This document shows, one piece after another, positions 17,901-27,496 of a stretch of 64,000 nucleotides of DNA. Source of the stretch: an uncultured Croceitalea sp. (lineage in GTDB: Bacteria; Bacteroidota; Bacteroidia; Flavobacteriales; Flavobacteriaceae); contig CANNDD010000009.1 of assembly GCA_947503285.1 (NCBI GenBank), positions 88,767 through 152,766 of the forward strand. The letters are read 5' to 3'. Made by a program: the position numbers and the translations under genes. The first letter of the stretch is position 1. Every line of letters starts with the position of its first letter. Below the pieces are notes generated by a model. It saw only the letters and a list, made by a program, of their open reading frames with translations. It did not search any database and was not told where the DNA came from.

Positions 17901-20900
17901 CAATAGTATGGTTTTTGCCCGAGGTGTGGTTCTCGTCAAAGGTCACATTTTTGTACAGCTCTCCAGCCGGGTATTCCGCGTTTTCTTCCAGTGTAGGGGT
18001 ATAGGTGATTACAGAGGCCGTTGTCTGGGGGCTGGTGGTCACATAAAAGAGCTTGACACCGTCGGCGATGGTATTGGTCTCATACCCAAACCCAATTTCA
18101 TGCCCTTGCCCTAAGGCCCAATCATTGCCCGGTGCCGCTTGCTGCTCTACGCGGTTAAGCGGTGAGGCCTCAAAACCTTTTTCTGAAAATGGGTTAAGGG
18201 TATTTTCATATTTAGGGGCGTTGTAATACTCCTCTACGGTATTTTCGATACCTAAGCGTAGGGTACCCAAATTACCATCGGTAGTTGGTACTGGCAGCCA
18301 TTCTTTTGGCATACGCCCAAAATCGTCATAGGCCATATGTGAAACAATGTCGTTCTTATTGGGGCTGTGGTCCATACCAATCTGCTGTATCGCCCGGCCC
18401 AAACCATCAAAATAAGTGATGCTTTGAATGAGGCTATCATTTTCGGTAAAGAAGCCCGGGTCTATTTGCGTATTGCTGGGTTCTTGATATGTTCTTGAAT
18501 AGACATAGTTGTCTCCGGTAAGAATATCACTTTCAAAAGTTTCACCACACGGATAGTTGGAACAGAAATTAGCACTATCACCTGGGCACGGGTCATCGTT
18601 ATTATCGACCCAATTTCGACCATCATTTGGTGGTTGACAACCGACGTCGGTATCCCCGTCTGGCTCTCCCAGATCATCCCCATCTGCATCTACATACCAT
18701 TTGATTGCCGTGATCGTTGGGTCGGTATCATCACAATCAACTACCGCATACGGTTGGGATTTCCATTTCGCCTCATCTGGGGTGCCCAAACCGGGATTTT
18801 GGCAATCGGGTCGAAACGAACCTTCTAAGGGAAAGTCATCGTTATCGCCATCGAACCACCAGTTTTGCGCCCCTAAAATACTGGGGTCGGTATCATCACA
18901 ATCATTAGGGCGTGCCTCTGGGTTTTCTTCAATAATCAATGTATAATCGTCATAGTTATCGTTGGGGGGGGTACAACCTACTTGGTATCCATTCGGACCC
19001 TTATAAGTATCATCGTCTTCATCATGCATCCATAACGAATCGGGGTTAATGTGAATATCATCGTCATCGCAATCCCCTAAAGGAAGCACATTGGCCGTAT
19101 ACCCTGGACCAGGATTAGAACAACTTTCTAAAATGGAAATTGCAAAACCATCATTGTCAGCATCTAAATAAAATGGTATTTGAGCAGTTACGGTAATTGG
19201 AAAATCTGCATCTTTTGTCTGGCAACCATTATTGACGGTTACCTGTATAGTTGCGGGGCCAGAATAGGTAGCATTCCACTCCAAATCACCTGTATTGGCA
19301 TCAATAGTAGAAACTGCGTTAGGGGGATCGACCGACCAATTACTATAGGTTAAATTGTCAAATTCATTGGCATTGCTGACCGTAGCGCCATAGTCATAGC
19401 CTCCGGCCCCTTCGCATCGCGAGGTGGGGCCAATTAAGGTGATGGTACCTATGGCCTCCATGGCACGCAGGGTAACTTGTGCCGGTTGCGTTATTCCGCA
19501 GAGATCTTCTGCCTCTACCGTAACTACTTGTGAACTGCCGGCTGATAGGGTCACACTGGTCGTAGTACCGGTATCACCGGTGCTCCATACCGCGTTTGAA
19601 CCATTTGTGGCCAATGTGAATGCTTGACCCGGACAAATATTCTCGATTATGGGTGAGCCGTCACCAATGCGAACTTCACCACCTGATTTTGTGCCTATAT
19701 TCAAGACCCCGGCCATTGGTATGGAACTACAGATTCCATTCGAAGCTTCCACACGATAAGTACTTCCACTATTGATGTTGCTCCAAGTAAGTACCTCTCC
19801 AGTGCCCTGTTGTACTGGAATCCCAGTGGTTGAATTGTCTTTATACAATTGATAGTCGACCTCTGGTTCTGAATCTGATAGTGTAATGCTATCGGTGAGG
19901 TTGGCGCATATTTCAGTTGGCCCGTTCAAAGTGTATATTTGAGGGGGATCCACTATTTCAATATCAAATGTCCTGGTTTTTTCTGTTCCGCAACTTCCTA
20001 TTGCAGTGACTTCTATGGTCGCCGTTCCTGAAAAGGAATTGTTCCAGTTAACCGTACCAGTACTGGTATTGATGGTTCCGGCACCAGGGGTGACCATCCT
20101 CCAGCTATAACCTGAGGCATTGCTTGTAGATGCGTTGTAATCGGTATTCGGCGGGTTTACGCATAGTTCCCCTTCATACGGATCGATAGAAATCGTACCC
20201 AGTGCAGGAAGTACGGTCAGATTGATGGTCTTGTCCTTAATTTCATCGCAATCGTCATAGGCCCTTAAGGTGTAGGTGGTCGTACCTCCAGCTGGCGGGC
20301 TTACATTTTGGCTTGTTGAACTGCCCAGGGTATTCCCGTTTTCATCCAACCATTCAATAATGCCCAGTGGTCCGAAATCTTGGGCAAAAAGGGTAATAAG
20401 ACCTTGATCTGGGCAAATTGCATTATAATTGGTTGGTGAGGTAGTAATTCTTAACGGTTTCGCAGATTTGGTAATCACGGTTATCGAATTGGTGTTGACC
20501 GGGGTGCAGCTTCCATCCGCATAATAGGCCTCTACATAATACGTTCCCGCTGAAATATTGGTGCCCCAAATAATATCCGGGCCATTTGAGGTTCTAAAAG
20601 AACCAATTTCTTGCGCACCCTTTTTTAACTGATAGCGAACACCTGATTGCGAGCCCACCATGGTAATTTGGCCAGATTGGTTCACACAGGTTCCTTCTGC
20701 CGGGGTGGTCAATGTTCGTTGGTCAATACCCGGGGTGACGGTAACCGTGACCGTTCTTTTGGCACTTTCACATCCATTTACCGTTGCAGAAACCCTGTAG
20801 GTATAGTTACCTGGGCTATTTAATGTTCCCGTACCATAGGTGGCTCCTGTGCCTAATAGGCCGTTGCTGCTGTTGTACCACTTGTAAATGGGATTGCCGC

Positions 20901-21645
20901 TTACCCCTGAAGCCGTTAAAAATGTACTTCCACCTTCACATATGGTCTTATTTGATGCCGAAGGGGTAGAAGTGCTGTTGTTTATGGTAACCGTTACCGA
21001 GCCCAGTCCGCTGCTCCATACACCCGTTGAAGTATTTCGTGCCCTAATATAGTAGGTACCCGTGCCTTCATTTGCTAGAAAAGTACTTCCATATCCTTTG
21101 TTGGTTATAAATCCGTTTGAAGTTTTACCCTGCCAATACCAACGAACCCCGCTAGGTGGGTTACCGGACCTCGATAAAGTAGCTTGGCCACATGATTGCG
21201 CAGAAACCGTTGGATTGTTCGGATTGCTAGGAGGAGGGTTTGAAACGATTACTTGAAACTCTTGGGTTGTATTGTTATTGTTTACTGTAGCTTGAATGGC
21301 GTAAATACCCGCGTTATAAAATTCGATGGATGTTTGATTACCGTTAGGGGTAGCGATACTAGGGTTCTGTGCACCATTGGGCTTACTTTTAACATACCAA
21401 CTGACCGAACTTACGCTGCCCCCGTTTATAAAATAGATACCGCTGCCATTTCCGTTGGAACCGAGGGTGACATTACCGCTTCCGCCAATGTAAAATTGGG
21501 CGCTCAACGAAAATGCCATGAAGAAAAGAAGTATGGACAATAAGGTAGTATTTGGTCTAGATACGTTTATTGAAGTAGTATTCCTTAAAATATACCTTGA
21601 GAAAAAATAGGTATGCCTAGTGTTATCGATATTGTGGTTTTTCAT
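14974..21645 (-). CDS. Secreted RHS-repeat protein with MopE-like motifs and C-terminal putative toxin domain
   Basis: This is a 2223-aa polymorphic-toxin-type protein. Order: signal peptide ending near SLSAQ (about residue 50); beta-sandwich/Ig- and PKD-like repeats (about 50-820); four to five calcium/metal-binding MopE-like repeats with DADNDGF and DCDDTDP (about 825-1030); a DUF6443-like entry region (FDGLGRAIQQIG, about 1065); YD/RHS repeats; the RHS-associated core (RFWQVDPLTEDY, then GPYVFSGNR) near 2000; and a variable ~200-residue C-terminus (from about 15582 downward). That tail has DAARHALWSALN, QAHEEG and RAMDLFNNEVG, resembling the DUF6973-type putative toxin/peptidase domain as I remember it, and ends in an acidic EDGDTDGYDDDN tail. 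The next gene overlaps the 3' end. Confidence 0.85.
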   Translation of the reverse strand: MKNHNIDNTRHTYFFSRYILRNTTSINVSRPNTTLLSILLFFMAFSLSAQFYIGGSGNVTLGSNGNGSGIYFINGGSVSSVSWYVKSKPNGAQNPSIATPNGNQTSIEFYNAGIYAIQATVNNNNTTQEFQVIVSNPPPSNPNNPTVSAQSCGQATLSRSGNPPSGVRWYWQGKTSNGFITNKGYGSTFLANEGTGTYYIRARNTSTGVWSSGLGSVTVTINNSTSTPSASNKTICEGGSTFLTASGVSGNPIYKWYNSSNGLLGTGATYGTGTLNSPGNYTYRVSATVNGCESAKRTVTVTVTPGIDQRTLTTPAEGTCVNQSGQITMVGSQSGVRYQLKKGAQEIGSFRTSNGPDIIWGTNISAGTYYVEAYYADGSCTPVNTNSITVITKSAKPLRITTSPTNYNAICPDQGLITLFAQDFGPLGIIEWLDENGNTLGSSTSQNVSPPAGGTTTYTLRAYDDCDEIKDKTINLTVLPALGTISIDPYEGELCVNPPNTDYNASTSNASGYSWRMVTPGAGTINTSTGTVNWNNSFSGTATIEVTAIGSCGTEKTRTFDIEIVDPPQIYTLNGPTEICANLTDSITLSDSEPEVDYQLYKDNSTTGIPVQQGTGEVLTWSNINSGSTYRVEASNGICSSIPMAGVLNIGTKSGGEVRIGDGSPIIENICPGQAFTLATNGSNAVWSTGDTGTTTSVTLSAGSSQVVTVEAEDLCGITQPAQVTLRAMEAIGTITLIGPTSRCEGAGGYDYGATVSNANEFDNLTYSNWSVDPPNAVSTIDANTGDLEWNATYSGPATIQVTVNNGCQTKDADFPITVTAQIPFYLDADNDGFAISILESCSNPGPGYTANVLPLGDCDDDDIHINPDSLWMHDEDDDTYKGPNGYQVGCTPPNDNYDDYTLIIEENPEARPNDCDDTDPSILGAQNWWFDGDNDDFPLEGSFRPDCQNPGLGTPDEAKWKSQPYAVVDCDDTDPTITAIKWYVDADGDDLGEPDGDTDVGCQPPNDGRNWVDNNDDPCPGDSANFCSNYPCGETFESDILTGDNYVYSRTYQEPSNTQIDPGFFTENDSLIQSITYFDGLGRAIQQIGMDHSPNKNDIVSHMAYDDFGRMPKEWLPVPTTDGNLGTLRLGIENTVEEYYNAPKYENTLNPFSEKGFEASPLNRVEQQAAPGNDWALGQGHEIGFGYETNTIADGVKLFYVTTSPQTTASVITYTPTLEENAEYPAGELYKNVTFDENHTSGKNHTIEEFTDKNGQVVLKRTYADMDGASEVPHDTYYVYDDYGNLTYVLPPKVDIDDGVSTEELAALCYQYTYDNRNRLVVKQLPGKGEEYIVYNSLDQPILTQDANMRAVNNTNLTSDEWLFTKYDPFGRVAYTGMLENNGSRIGLQNDVNNSVVQTWVDARDDSFVVIDNTNVYYSNDGYPASGYKELHTVNYYDTYNTVRDGMPVTASAFGLASTTKVQGLSTVNLVKVLGTNDFITTAVYYDDKARPIYSHSKNDYLNTVDIVASQLDFIGRPTKVKTTHTRDGNTIVTIDNFTYDHIGRLLAQTQCIGDGSLGDSCPTNGVPADIFIENETVTNERVATNSITTRPVTTISGTATLRVDPNATGGSGNTGSELIVYNDYDELGQLQAKIVGGTPSNSYVNTTGLQTVDYNYNVRGWIKSINDPSNLGNDLFAFSINYNNPTHGGTALYNGNIAETEWKTANDNQLRWYRYSHDAMDRIVSAIDNTADQRYSLLDVQYDLGGNITKLKRNGHRNMNASTFGLMDDLTYQYTGNQLKSIDDATAASAVTGFIEGAENATEYQFDQNGNMVRDDNKKITSVEYNHLNMPTKVTVTGSNAGTLDYIYDATGAKVRKMNSNGTTTDYAGNFVYEGGTLKQISHPEGFIEPNSSSWQYVYYLKDHQNNVRITFADDNSDGNIDPSNEIRREQNYFPFGLEHKGYNSALNGVKNDLKTYQDQEFTEDLGLNTHEWRYRVSDPAIGRFWQVDPLTEDYMDWGPYVFSGNRLIDAVELEGLEPVRISLATEKNKNRSAFSSNVFVNSRLQNEVANGNLSVAEAKFIGRNEMVSFKARNNDKIASRFASNSGVPTDINNPNNNDGVDAARHALWSALNTQTSGEEFARGIGQAHEEGNDFGENQRAMDLFNNEVGIQLGLDNPDADPKELMLLIIDMIANGELMVINPNTGKLEESSLKQNRTEKAKNKTEQLYEDGDTDGYDDDN

Positions 21646-21663
21646 GCTGAAATGGACTTTAGT

Positions 21664-24600
21664 TTAGTTGGAAATGGCAGAAATAAAATCATATTGATAA
21701 TCAGTGACCAAATTATTTTGGTCATCCCTCACTTCTTTCAACCTATTATTGTTATCGTAAATGTACTTGGTAGTATATCCTCGGGGATCAGTGACATGGG
21801 ACACCCCGACCAAAGGTTTATAGGCTACGGTAGTCACCATGGCTTGAGATAACCCGTTTCTCAGATTAGTTTCTTGGGTTTCACTCAGGCCAGATTGCCC
21901 AAGGTCAAAACTTGACCCGAGAACTGATTCTATATTTGCATAACTGGCATTCTCAATCTTGGCCACCACGTATTGGTGGTTGTAACCGTAAATAAATGAG
22001 ACTTGAATTCCACTCTCCGCGCGATACTGCAATAGATTACCATAGTTATCATATAACTCATAGCGCTGTCTCGTTTCTTCGGGGCCTTCTATTTCTTCAC
22101 CTTTACGTGTTTTTACCTCGTACGGTAGCACAATTCCGTTTGTATTTAGGGTATCACTAAAAGTATTTCGTTGTGATGCAATTTTTTTGTCCTCAGGATT
22201 CAGTTCGGTACCCCTGTAAACCTCACTTTTGACCCTTATTCTAGTTCTATTGGAATCCACCATTTTATTCATGAGGGGTTCACCCAATAAATCTTGTGGA
22301 TAAAAAGCTTTTGTAACCTGTACCTCGCCTTTGCTATTGATGGCTTCGACCCTTACCAATTGATTATGGGGTCCATATTCATAATCCACAGTGTTTTCAA
22401 TATTTTCTGAACCAAAATACTGGGTGGTCTTTGATTGGCTTAACCGAAATTCTTTATTTACGCCAAACGTATTACCATCGACTACTTGATAAGGGAACCC
22501 TATTGGAAAGTACTGGGCCGAACCGGTTTGATACCAATTCATTAGAGCGAAATGCGGGGCGGTACTACCCAGTCTAACTACTTCTTCATAGCTATTCAGT
22601 GTTTTCGCAACGATGTCATCATTATTGTTATAGACAAATTCTGAAGTGACCTTGCCGTTTTCATGGGCAAAGGTCTTTTGTGTCAACGACATCACGTATA
22701 CCGGGCCTGATTCCAGTTTTATGTGGTCACGGTCTAAATCGTTGTAATCACTACAGACATTAATGTCAATGTAATCTAGACAATCGTAGTTGCCTTGGCA
22801 ATTTGAACTCTGTCCTCCCGCTGTTATAAATTGTGGGGTGCAGGGTATATCCCTGACAATGGGTATATTGGCCTTATTGACATATTTGTTGACCATTCTG
22901 CCGTTTGCATTGCCTTCTTTGTCCAAGGTTCTTTCAGTTACCCTAGTGTAACCAATATGGCTACCTGCCGCGGCCATAGAGGTTCGAAGCATATTGTCGG
23001 AGTAAAGCGTGACCGAATTATTATCACTATAATTTTCAGGGGTATTCTCCCATATACTGCCGATACCCTTTGAGTGAAATACCAAATCATCCATCAATCT
23101 ACCGCTTGTGTAAAAGCCACCATTGTTAGATTCTTCATATTCGTAAGTACGCGTTAAAAGTGGTGTTCCATCATAGTCTTTATCGATTACCTGGGCTACT
23201 CTTAGGCCACCAACTTCAAATTCTTCAACATGGCGATTTGGGAAATCATTATTATTTATATAATCATAAAGCGAATAAGCTGTACTATCTTGGAGTTTTA
23301 AGTACTGATATCTAAAATTATAGTCTGCAGAGCCTCTAAGGCTTACTCGCTTCCCACCTTGATAATATGTATTTGTTGAATTGCCGTATATTAGGCTATA
23401 GTCAGTATTGTTTTTATACTCTATTCTGTCCAATGCGACGGAATTTCCTTCGTAGCGATATTCGGTAATCCCTTTTGTGGGGTAGCGCACCTTGTTGAGC
23501 AAACCATGTTTTGCATAGTTTGAATTGCTACCCCTATCGACGGTAGATGAGAATTTGTAGAACTGGTCATGCCCAATACCCGGATTATTATAATAAGGAG
23601 GTGAGAAAAAAAAGCGGTTGAAACTGGGAATACGATGGGAATTGGAATTGGCTCCGTTGTAAAAGCCCCAAAAATCAATTGCCTTACTGTCTTTTGCAGG
23701 CAATGAGTTGCATTCGAGATACGAAAACGCATATTCTTGGTCGTTGACCAAAACTTTATCAAGCTTTAAACGCAAATAACGTTCCTTGACTGTTTGGCCT
23801 ATTTGATTGTCATTAAAATACCCATATTCAAAACTGGCCGTACGTATGGTATCGCCCAAATGGTTTAAAACGTCAATTGAATTCAATCTTCTTGCTTCAA
23901 AACTGGTAGGTGCATTGATCAGGGGAACCCATGCAACATTGTCCGTCAAAGCGTAATAAGCGTCTACGGAAAACAAGTCAAGACGCTCATTGCCCAAATT
24001 GAAAACCACCTCACCAAAATCCCCTGAAATTTTCTTTAAATAAAAATTATGAAACGCATTCATGGAAGCACTGACCGTGTTCGGTCCGCCAAAATTGACT
24101 TCGGTGGGTTGGTACCATCCTTGATCTTGTACTGCATTGGAAAAAACCTGTCTGGAGTAGGTTTCTTGAAAACTTGGGAATGAAAAATGGTGCCCTGACT
24201 CATATTCGAATACCAATTCACGACCCATCGGAGACCTGATTTTACTGGGTTTCCATGCCGTAATCATATATTTGGTCTGGTTTGTTGGCCAAGCAGCCAT
24301 GGCTCTTAATGCATCATTATCATTGGCCCAGGTCTCCCAAGTTCGAAACCCCGTGGATAACTCTGTATAATCAAATTGATATACATAGCCGTCTGGATCG
24401 GTAACGGTAAAGCTAAAGTCATCTGTATTGTAAACCACCTTAAAATTCACATTGTTCGCCACTTGGGCTTCCATCAAATTTGAAGCACCTTTCTTGGGCA
24501 AGTAAAAAGAGCAAGATCCATTGGGGGTGTTAAGGGTGAACAAATCAGGCTGTAAATCCCAAGGATTGTTGTTTTGCCAGTTATTGTTATCCATATTGTT

Positions 24601-25131
24601 CAGATCTTGCGCACTAATTCGATAGTTTTCAATACTGTTGTCGTAATAAAGGACGTCGGCCGGACTATAGATCCAGCCCAGATTGTCCTTGCCACTATCA
24701 CCAGGTACTATTTTTCCAGTATACCCAGAATTCCTAAGATCATCGTAGCCATTGATTTCTCGGGTAATCGTTATACCAGTTGACATGTTCCATCCTAATC
24801 CTACCCAAGTAGCATCTTGATTTACCCTGTTACCACCTGTGTTGTACAATACCGTCAGTGGTATGCGAAGGTCGTCAAGACCGACTGTATGAATGGGAAC
24901 ATTGATATTGGCGGTGCCATTATATTTATTTATGGGTTGATTACCATAATTGCCCAAACTTGCTACCTCTGGTGCTGGTGGAATTTTTTGCACTTCATAA
25001 GAAGACGGTCCGATAGAATTTGCATTGGCATCTTGGGCTAGTGTGCCCTGCTGTGCAACAATAAAATTTGTTCCTAGCGTTAATATTAGAACACTTAATA
25101 TTGCTTGAAAAGTTATTTTGTTTACTTTCAT
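21664..25131 (-). CDS. Secreted RHS/YD-repeat companion protein
   Basis: This 1155-aa protein has a signal peptide (MKVNKITFQAILSVLILTL, cleavage near VAQQ). N-terminal region: PEVASLGNYGNQPINKYNGT, then a SpvB-like beta region (WVGLGWNMSTG). C-terminal part: YD repeats (YELYDNYGNLLQY, then DPRGYTTKYIYDNNNRLKEV), stopping without an RHS core or a toxin. Together with the next gene it looks like the two halves of an RHS shell, comparable in layout to TcB/TcC. Its ATG overlaps the preceding stop by 4 nt (ATGA) and it ends 18 nt before the second RHS gene, so the two are surely co-expressed. Confidence 0.8.
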   Translation of the reverse strand: MKVNKITFQAILSVLILTLGTNFIVAQQGTLAQDANANSIGPSSYEVQKIPPAPEVASLGNYGNQPINKYNGTANINVPIHTVGLDDLRIPLTVLYNTGGNRVNQDATWVGLGWNMSTGITITREINGYDDLRNSGYTGKIVPGDSGKDNLGWIYSPADVLYYDNSIENYRISAQDLNNMDNNNWQNNNPWDLQPDLFTLNTPNGSCSFYLPKKGASNLMEAQVANNVNFKVVYNTDDFSFTVTDPDGYVYQFDYTELSTGFRTWETWANDNDALRAMAAWPTNQTKYMITAWKPSKIRSPMGRELVFEYESGHHFSFPSFQETYSRQVFSNAVQDQGWYQPTEVNFGGPNTVSASMNAFHNFYLKKISGDFGEVVFNLGNERLDLFSVDAYYALTDNVAWVPLINAPTSFEARRLNSIDVLNHLGDTIRTASFEYGYFNDNQIGQTVKERYLRLKLDKVLVNDQEYAFSYLECNSLPAKDSKAIDFWGFYNGANSNSHRIPSFNRFFFSPPYYNNPGIGHDQFYKFSSTVDRGSNSNYAKHGLLNKVRYPTKGITEYRYEGNSVALDRIEYKNNTDYSLIYGNSTNTYYQGGKRVSLRGSADYNFRYQYLKLQDSTAYSLYDYINNNDFPNRHVEEFEVGGLRVAQVIDKDYDGTPLLTRTYEYEESNNGGFYTSGRLMDDLVFHSKGIGSIWENTPENYSDNNSVTLYSDNMLRTSMAAAGSHIGYTRVTERTLDKEGNANGRMVNKYVNKANIPIVRDIPCTPQFITAGGQSSNCQGNYDCLDYIDINVCSDYNDLDRDHIKLESGPVYVMSLTQKTFAHENGKVTSEFVYNNNDDIVAKTLNSYEEVVRLGSTAPHFALMNWYQTGSAQYFPIGFPYQVVDGNTFGVNKEFRLSQSKTTQYFGSENIENTVDYEYGPHNQLVRVEAINSKGEVQVTKAFYPQDLLGEPLMNKMVDSNRTRIRVKSEVYRGTELNPEDKKIASQRNTFSDTLNTNGIVLPYEVKTRKGEEIEGPEETRQRYELYDNYGNLLQYRAESGIQVSFIYGYNHQYVVAKIENASYANIESVLGSSFDLGQSGLSETQETNLRNGLSQAMVTTVAYKPLVGVSHVTDPRGYTTKYIYDNNNRLKEVRDDQNNLVTDYQYDFISAISN

Positions 25132-26258
25132 TTTTTAGCTTTTTTCTCTAATTTTTGAATTCTATTTTCTTGTTGAATAATATAGAGGGTCAGCTCTTCA
25201 ATTTTCTCGAGTAAGAGCCTATTCATTTCGCCCAGTTGTACGCCGTTGGCCTCAACTTCTTTTGCAGAGGGGATATTGGGCAAATGCCCTTTTTCGTTGA
25301 TGTGTTCTTGTATTTCTTTTAAAGTGGGCAGGTCATACTCCTTTGAAAAGACATAGTCGGGCCATGATTCTTGGTCTACACGAACTTCACGGGCCCTAAT
25401 GAATCCTTCAACGGCCAATTTATAACCATTGGGTACCGTTGCACGACCAATAGCAACCTTACCGTTATAACTTGCCGTGGTATTGACCTCTGACCAAACA
25501 CTCGTTCCACCTCCGCCCGTGCTTTCGGAATTTGTTGTAACCGTTATACTGTTACTGTCAACACTGTCATTGCCTGCAGCATCTGAGGCCCGAACCTTGA
25601 AATCATAAGAAATAGCTGGTGATAAACCGTTAACATTGTAGGTAGTGCCAGCCCAGTTCGTGGCTATTTCAACATTGTCTTGATAAACCTTATATCCCGT
25701 GACCCCTACATTATCCGTTGCTGCATTCCAGCTAAGGGCAACGGTAGTTGTCGAACTTGCCGTGCCGGTCAATGATGTTGGGGCTGAAGGCGATGAGTTG
25801 TCTGGGGTAGGTTTTGTAAAGGTTATGGTAAAGATATCATCGCCCAAAAGTGTCCCTCCCGCACCATTCTGGCTCCAATATTGTATAGTAAAAGTGATAG
25901 GGACATCTAAATAGTTTGGAAGGGTGATCCAACTATAGAAATTGCCACTGACATCTTTTTTGTAGGCATAGGGGGCAACACTTTCTATATTGTCTTCATT
26001 GATACTGGTGAGAAATCGAACACTCTCTTCCGTTGCACCACTAGGTGGTATTGCCACAATGTTTAGACTATCTCCTACCACATTTAAATCGTAGGTGTCC
26101 CCAGGCATTATATTCAAAATTGGTTGATCGGTCAGCGAGTTGATTAACTGGGGTGTTCCGTAATCAATTTGCGCATTGACAAGATTGCACTGTGATAAAA
26201 TACTGATTAGGATAACTATTATTCGATGGTGTGATACTTTAATTACATTTGGCTTCAT
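25128..26258 (-). CDS. Secreted FN3 protein with shared fibre-like C-terminal domain (paralogue 3)
   Basis: This 376-aa protein has a signal peptide (cleavage near VNAQ), a beta domain of unknown type, one fibronectin type III domain (SAPTSLTGTASSTTTVALSW), a Gly/Ser linker, and a C-terminal ~120-residue domain with IRAREVRVDQESWPDYVF, YDLPTLKEIQEHI, KGHLPNIPSAKEV and a terminal coiled coil (MNRLLLEKIEELTLYIIQQ). That C-terminal domain is widespread in Bacteroidota and reminiscent of phage tail-fibre/S74-type ends; trimerisation is inferred. The stop and start overlaps with both neighbours suggest translational coupling in one operon. Confidence 0.75.
   Translation of the reverse strand: MKPNVIKVSHHRIIVILISILSQCNLVNAQIDYGTPQLINSLTDQPILNIMPGDTYDLNVVGDSLNIVAIPPSGATEESVRFLTSINEDNIESVAPYAYKKDVSGNFYSWITLPNYLDVPITFTIQYWSQNGAGGTLLGDDIFTITFTKPTPDNSSPSAPTSLTGTASSTTTVALSWNAATDNVGVTGYKVYQDNVEIATNWAGTTYNVNGLSPAISYDFKVRASDAAGNDSVDSNSITVTTNSESTGGGGTSVWSEVNTTASYNGKVAIGRATVPNGYKLAVEGFIRAREVRVDQESWPDYVFSKEYDLPTLKEIQEHINEKGHLPNIPSAKEVEANGVQLGEMNRLLLEKIEELTLYIIQQENRIQKLEKKAKK
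25617..25790. repeat. FN3-coding duplication, copy A
   Basis: About 170 nt here are nearly identical to 26759-26932; the differences are scattered single bases. The two segments encode the FN3 domains of adjacent paralogues, much more alike than their N-terminal domains. This indicates recent duplication or gene conversion. Confidence 0.85.
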
Positions 26259-27469
26259 TATTTTTTGATTTTGATAATTTCTTTTTTAAGTGAATTTATT
26301 TCAGATTGCTGTTGAAGTATATACAGCGTCAGCTCTTCAATTTTCTCAAGCAAAAGTCTGTTCATTTCACCCAATTGCACACCATTTGCCTCGACTTCCG
26401 TAGCAGAAGGGATATTGGGCAGGTGCCCTTTTTCTTTGATGTGTTTTTGAATTTCTGCCAAAGTGGGCAGGTCATAACCTTCTTTGAACACGTAATCAGG
26501 CCAAGATTCTTGGTCCACACGGACTTCGCGAGCACGGACGTGACCTTCAATTGCCAGTTTATAGCCGCCTGGCACTGTAGAACGACCAATGGCTACTTCA
26601 CCATTATAGCTTGCCGTTGTATTGGATTCGGTCCACACCGAAGTACCACTGCTTCCTCCACCTGAACTTGCGTCGGTGGTGACCTTCAAGGTATTGCTAT
26701 AGGCACTTTCATTACCTGCGGCATCTACTGCCTGAACCTGAAAATCATAGGAAGTGGCCGGTGATAAACCGTTGACATCGTAGGTAGTGCCAGCCCAGTT
26801 CGTGGCTATTTCAACATTGTCTTGATAAACCTTATATCCCGTAACCCCTATATTATCCGTTGCTGCATTCCAGCTAAGGGCAACGGTAGTGGTTGAACTG
26901 GCTGTGCCGGTCAATGATGTTGGGGCCGAGGGTACTTGTGTATCAGGTGTAGTGTCTATGAAAGTAATACTGAACGAATCAGAGACGATTACGTTGAGGT
27001 CCGTGTCCAAATATTCCACCAAGAAATCCAGGGTCCCTACAGTAGGCTGCCAACCGTAGTAAGTGTTGTTGGCTTCTCCGTAATCTCCAAAATAATCACC
27101 GTAATAAGCGAATGGAATTGCTCCTTCCGTATGGGTACGTTCCGATGTAGTGAACCTGACCTTACTTGCTTCTGAGTAGTTATCCAAATCAGAAATGACA
27201 TTCAGACCACTTGCATCGTTCAAGTTCCATGTAATATCCTCATTGAATGAAGAAATTAAAACAGCATCATTATCGGCATCGATCAAGGAATAGGTGTAGG
27301 TGTTCTGGGCGTTTAGGCTTTTTGAAAAAGAGAACAGTATTACAATTGCTATAATAACACCCTTCCATTTGTCAAATTTTAGATTTGATTTAAGGTCGAG
27401 AAAATAATTTAGCGGACCTCGGCCAACGATGAATGTTCGACTTGTTGTTTTTTTAATGGTCATGATCAT
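26258..27469 (-). CDS. Secreted FN3 protein with shared fibre-like C-terminal domain (paralogue 2)
   Basis: This is a 403-aa paralogue of the gene that follows it. The N-terminus is unusually long before the hydrophobic signal (WKGVIIAIVILFSFSKSLNAQ, about residues 35-55), so the true start may be internal, but no better ATG was found. A beta domain, one FN3 domain (nearly identical at DNA level to that of paralogue 3), and the shared C-terminal region (RAREVRVDQESWPDYVF, GHLPNIPSATEV, LLLEKIEELTLYILQQ) follow. The stop overlaps the next start (TAATG). Confidence 0.73.
   Translation of the reverse strand: MIMTIKKTTSRTFIVGRGPLNYFLDLKSNLKFDKWKGVIIAIVILFSFSKSLNAQNTYTYSLIDADNDAVLISSFNEDITWNLNDASGLNVISDLDNYSEASKVRFTTSERTHTEGAIPFAYYGDYFGDYGEANNTYYGWQPTVGTLDFLVEYLDTDLNVIVSDSFSITFIDTTPDTQVPSAPTSLTGTASSTTTVALSWNAATDNIGVTGYKVYQDNVEIATNWAGTTYDVNGLSPATSYDFQVQAVDAAGNESAYSNTLKVTTDASSGGGSSGTSVWTESNTTASYNGEVAIGRSTVPGGYKLAIEGHVRAREVRVDQESWPDYVFKEGYDLPTLAEIQKHIKEKGHLPNIPSATEVEANGVQLGEMNRLLLEKIEELTLYILQQQSEINSLKKEIIKIKK
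26759..26932. repeat. FN3-coding duplication, copy B
   Basis: This is the partner of the 25617-25790 segment in direct orientation, about 1.14 kb away. Recombination between the copies would fuse paralogues 2 and 3. Confidence 0.85.
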
Positions 27470-27496
27470 TTTTATTTATTAGGTCCTTGATTGGTT

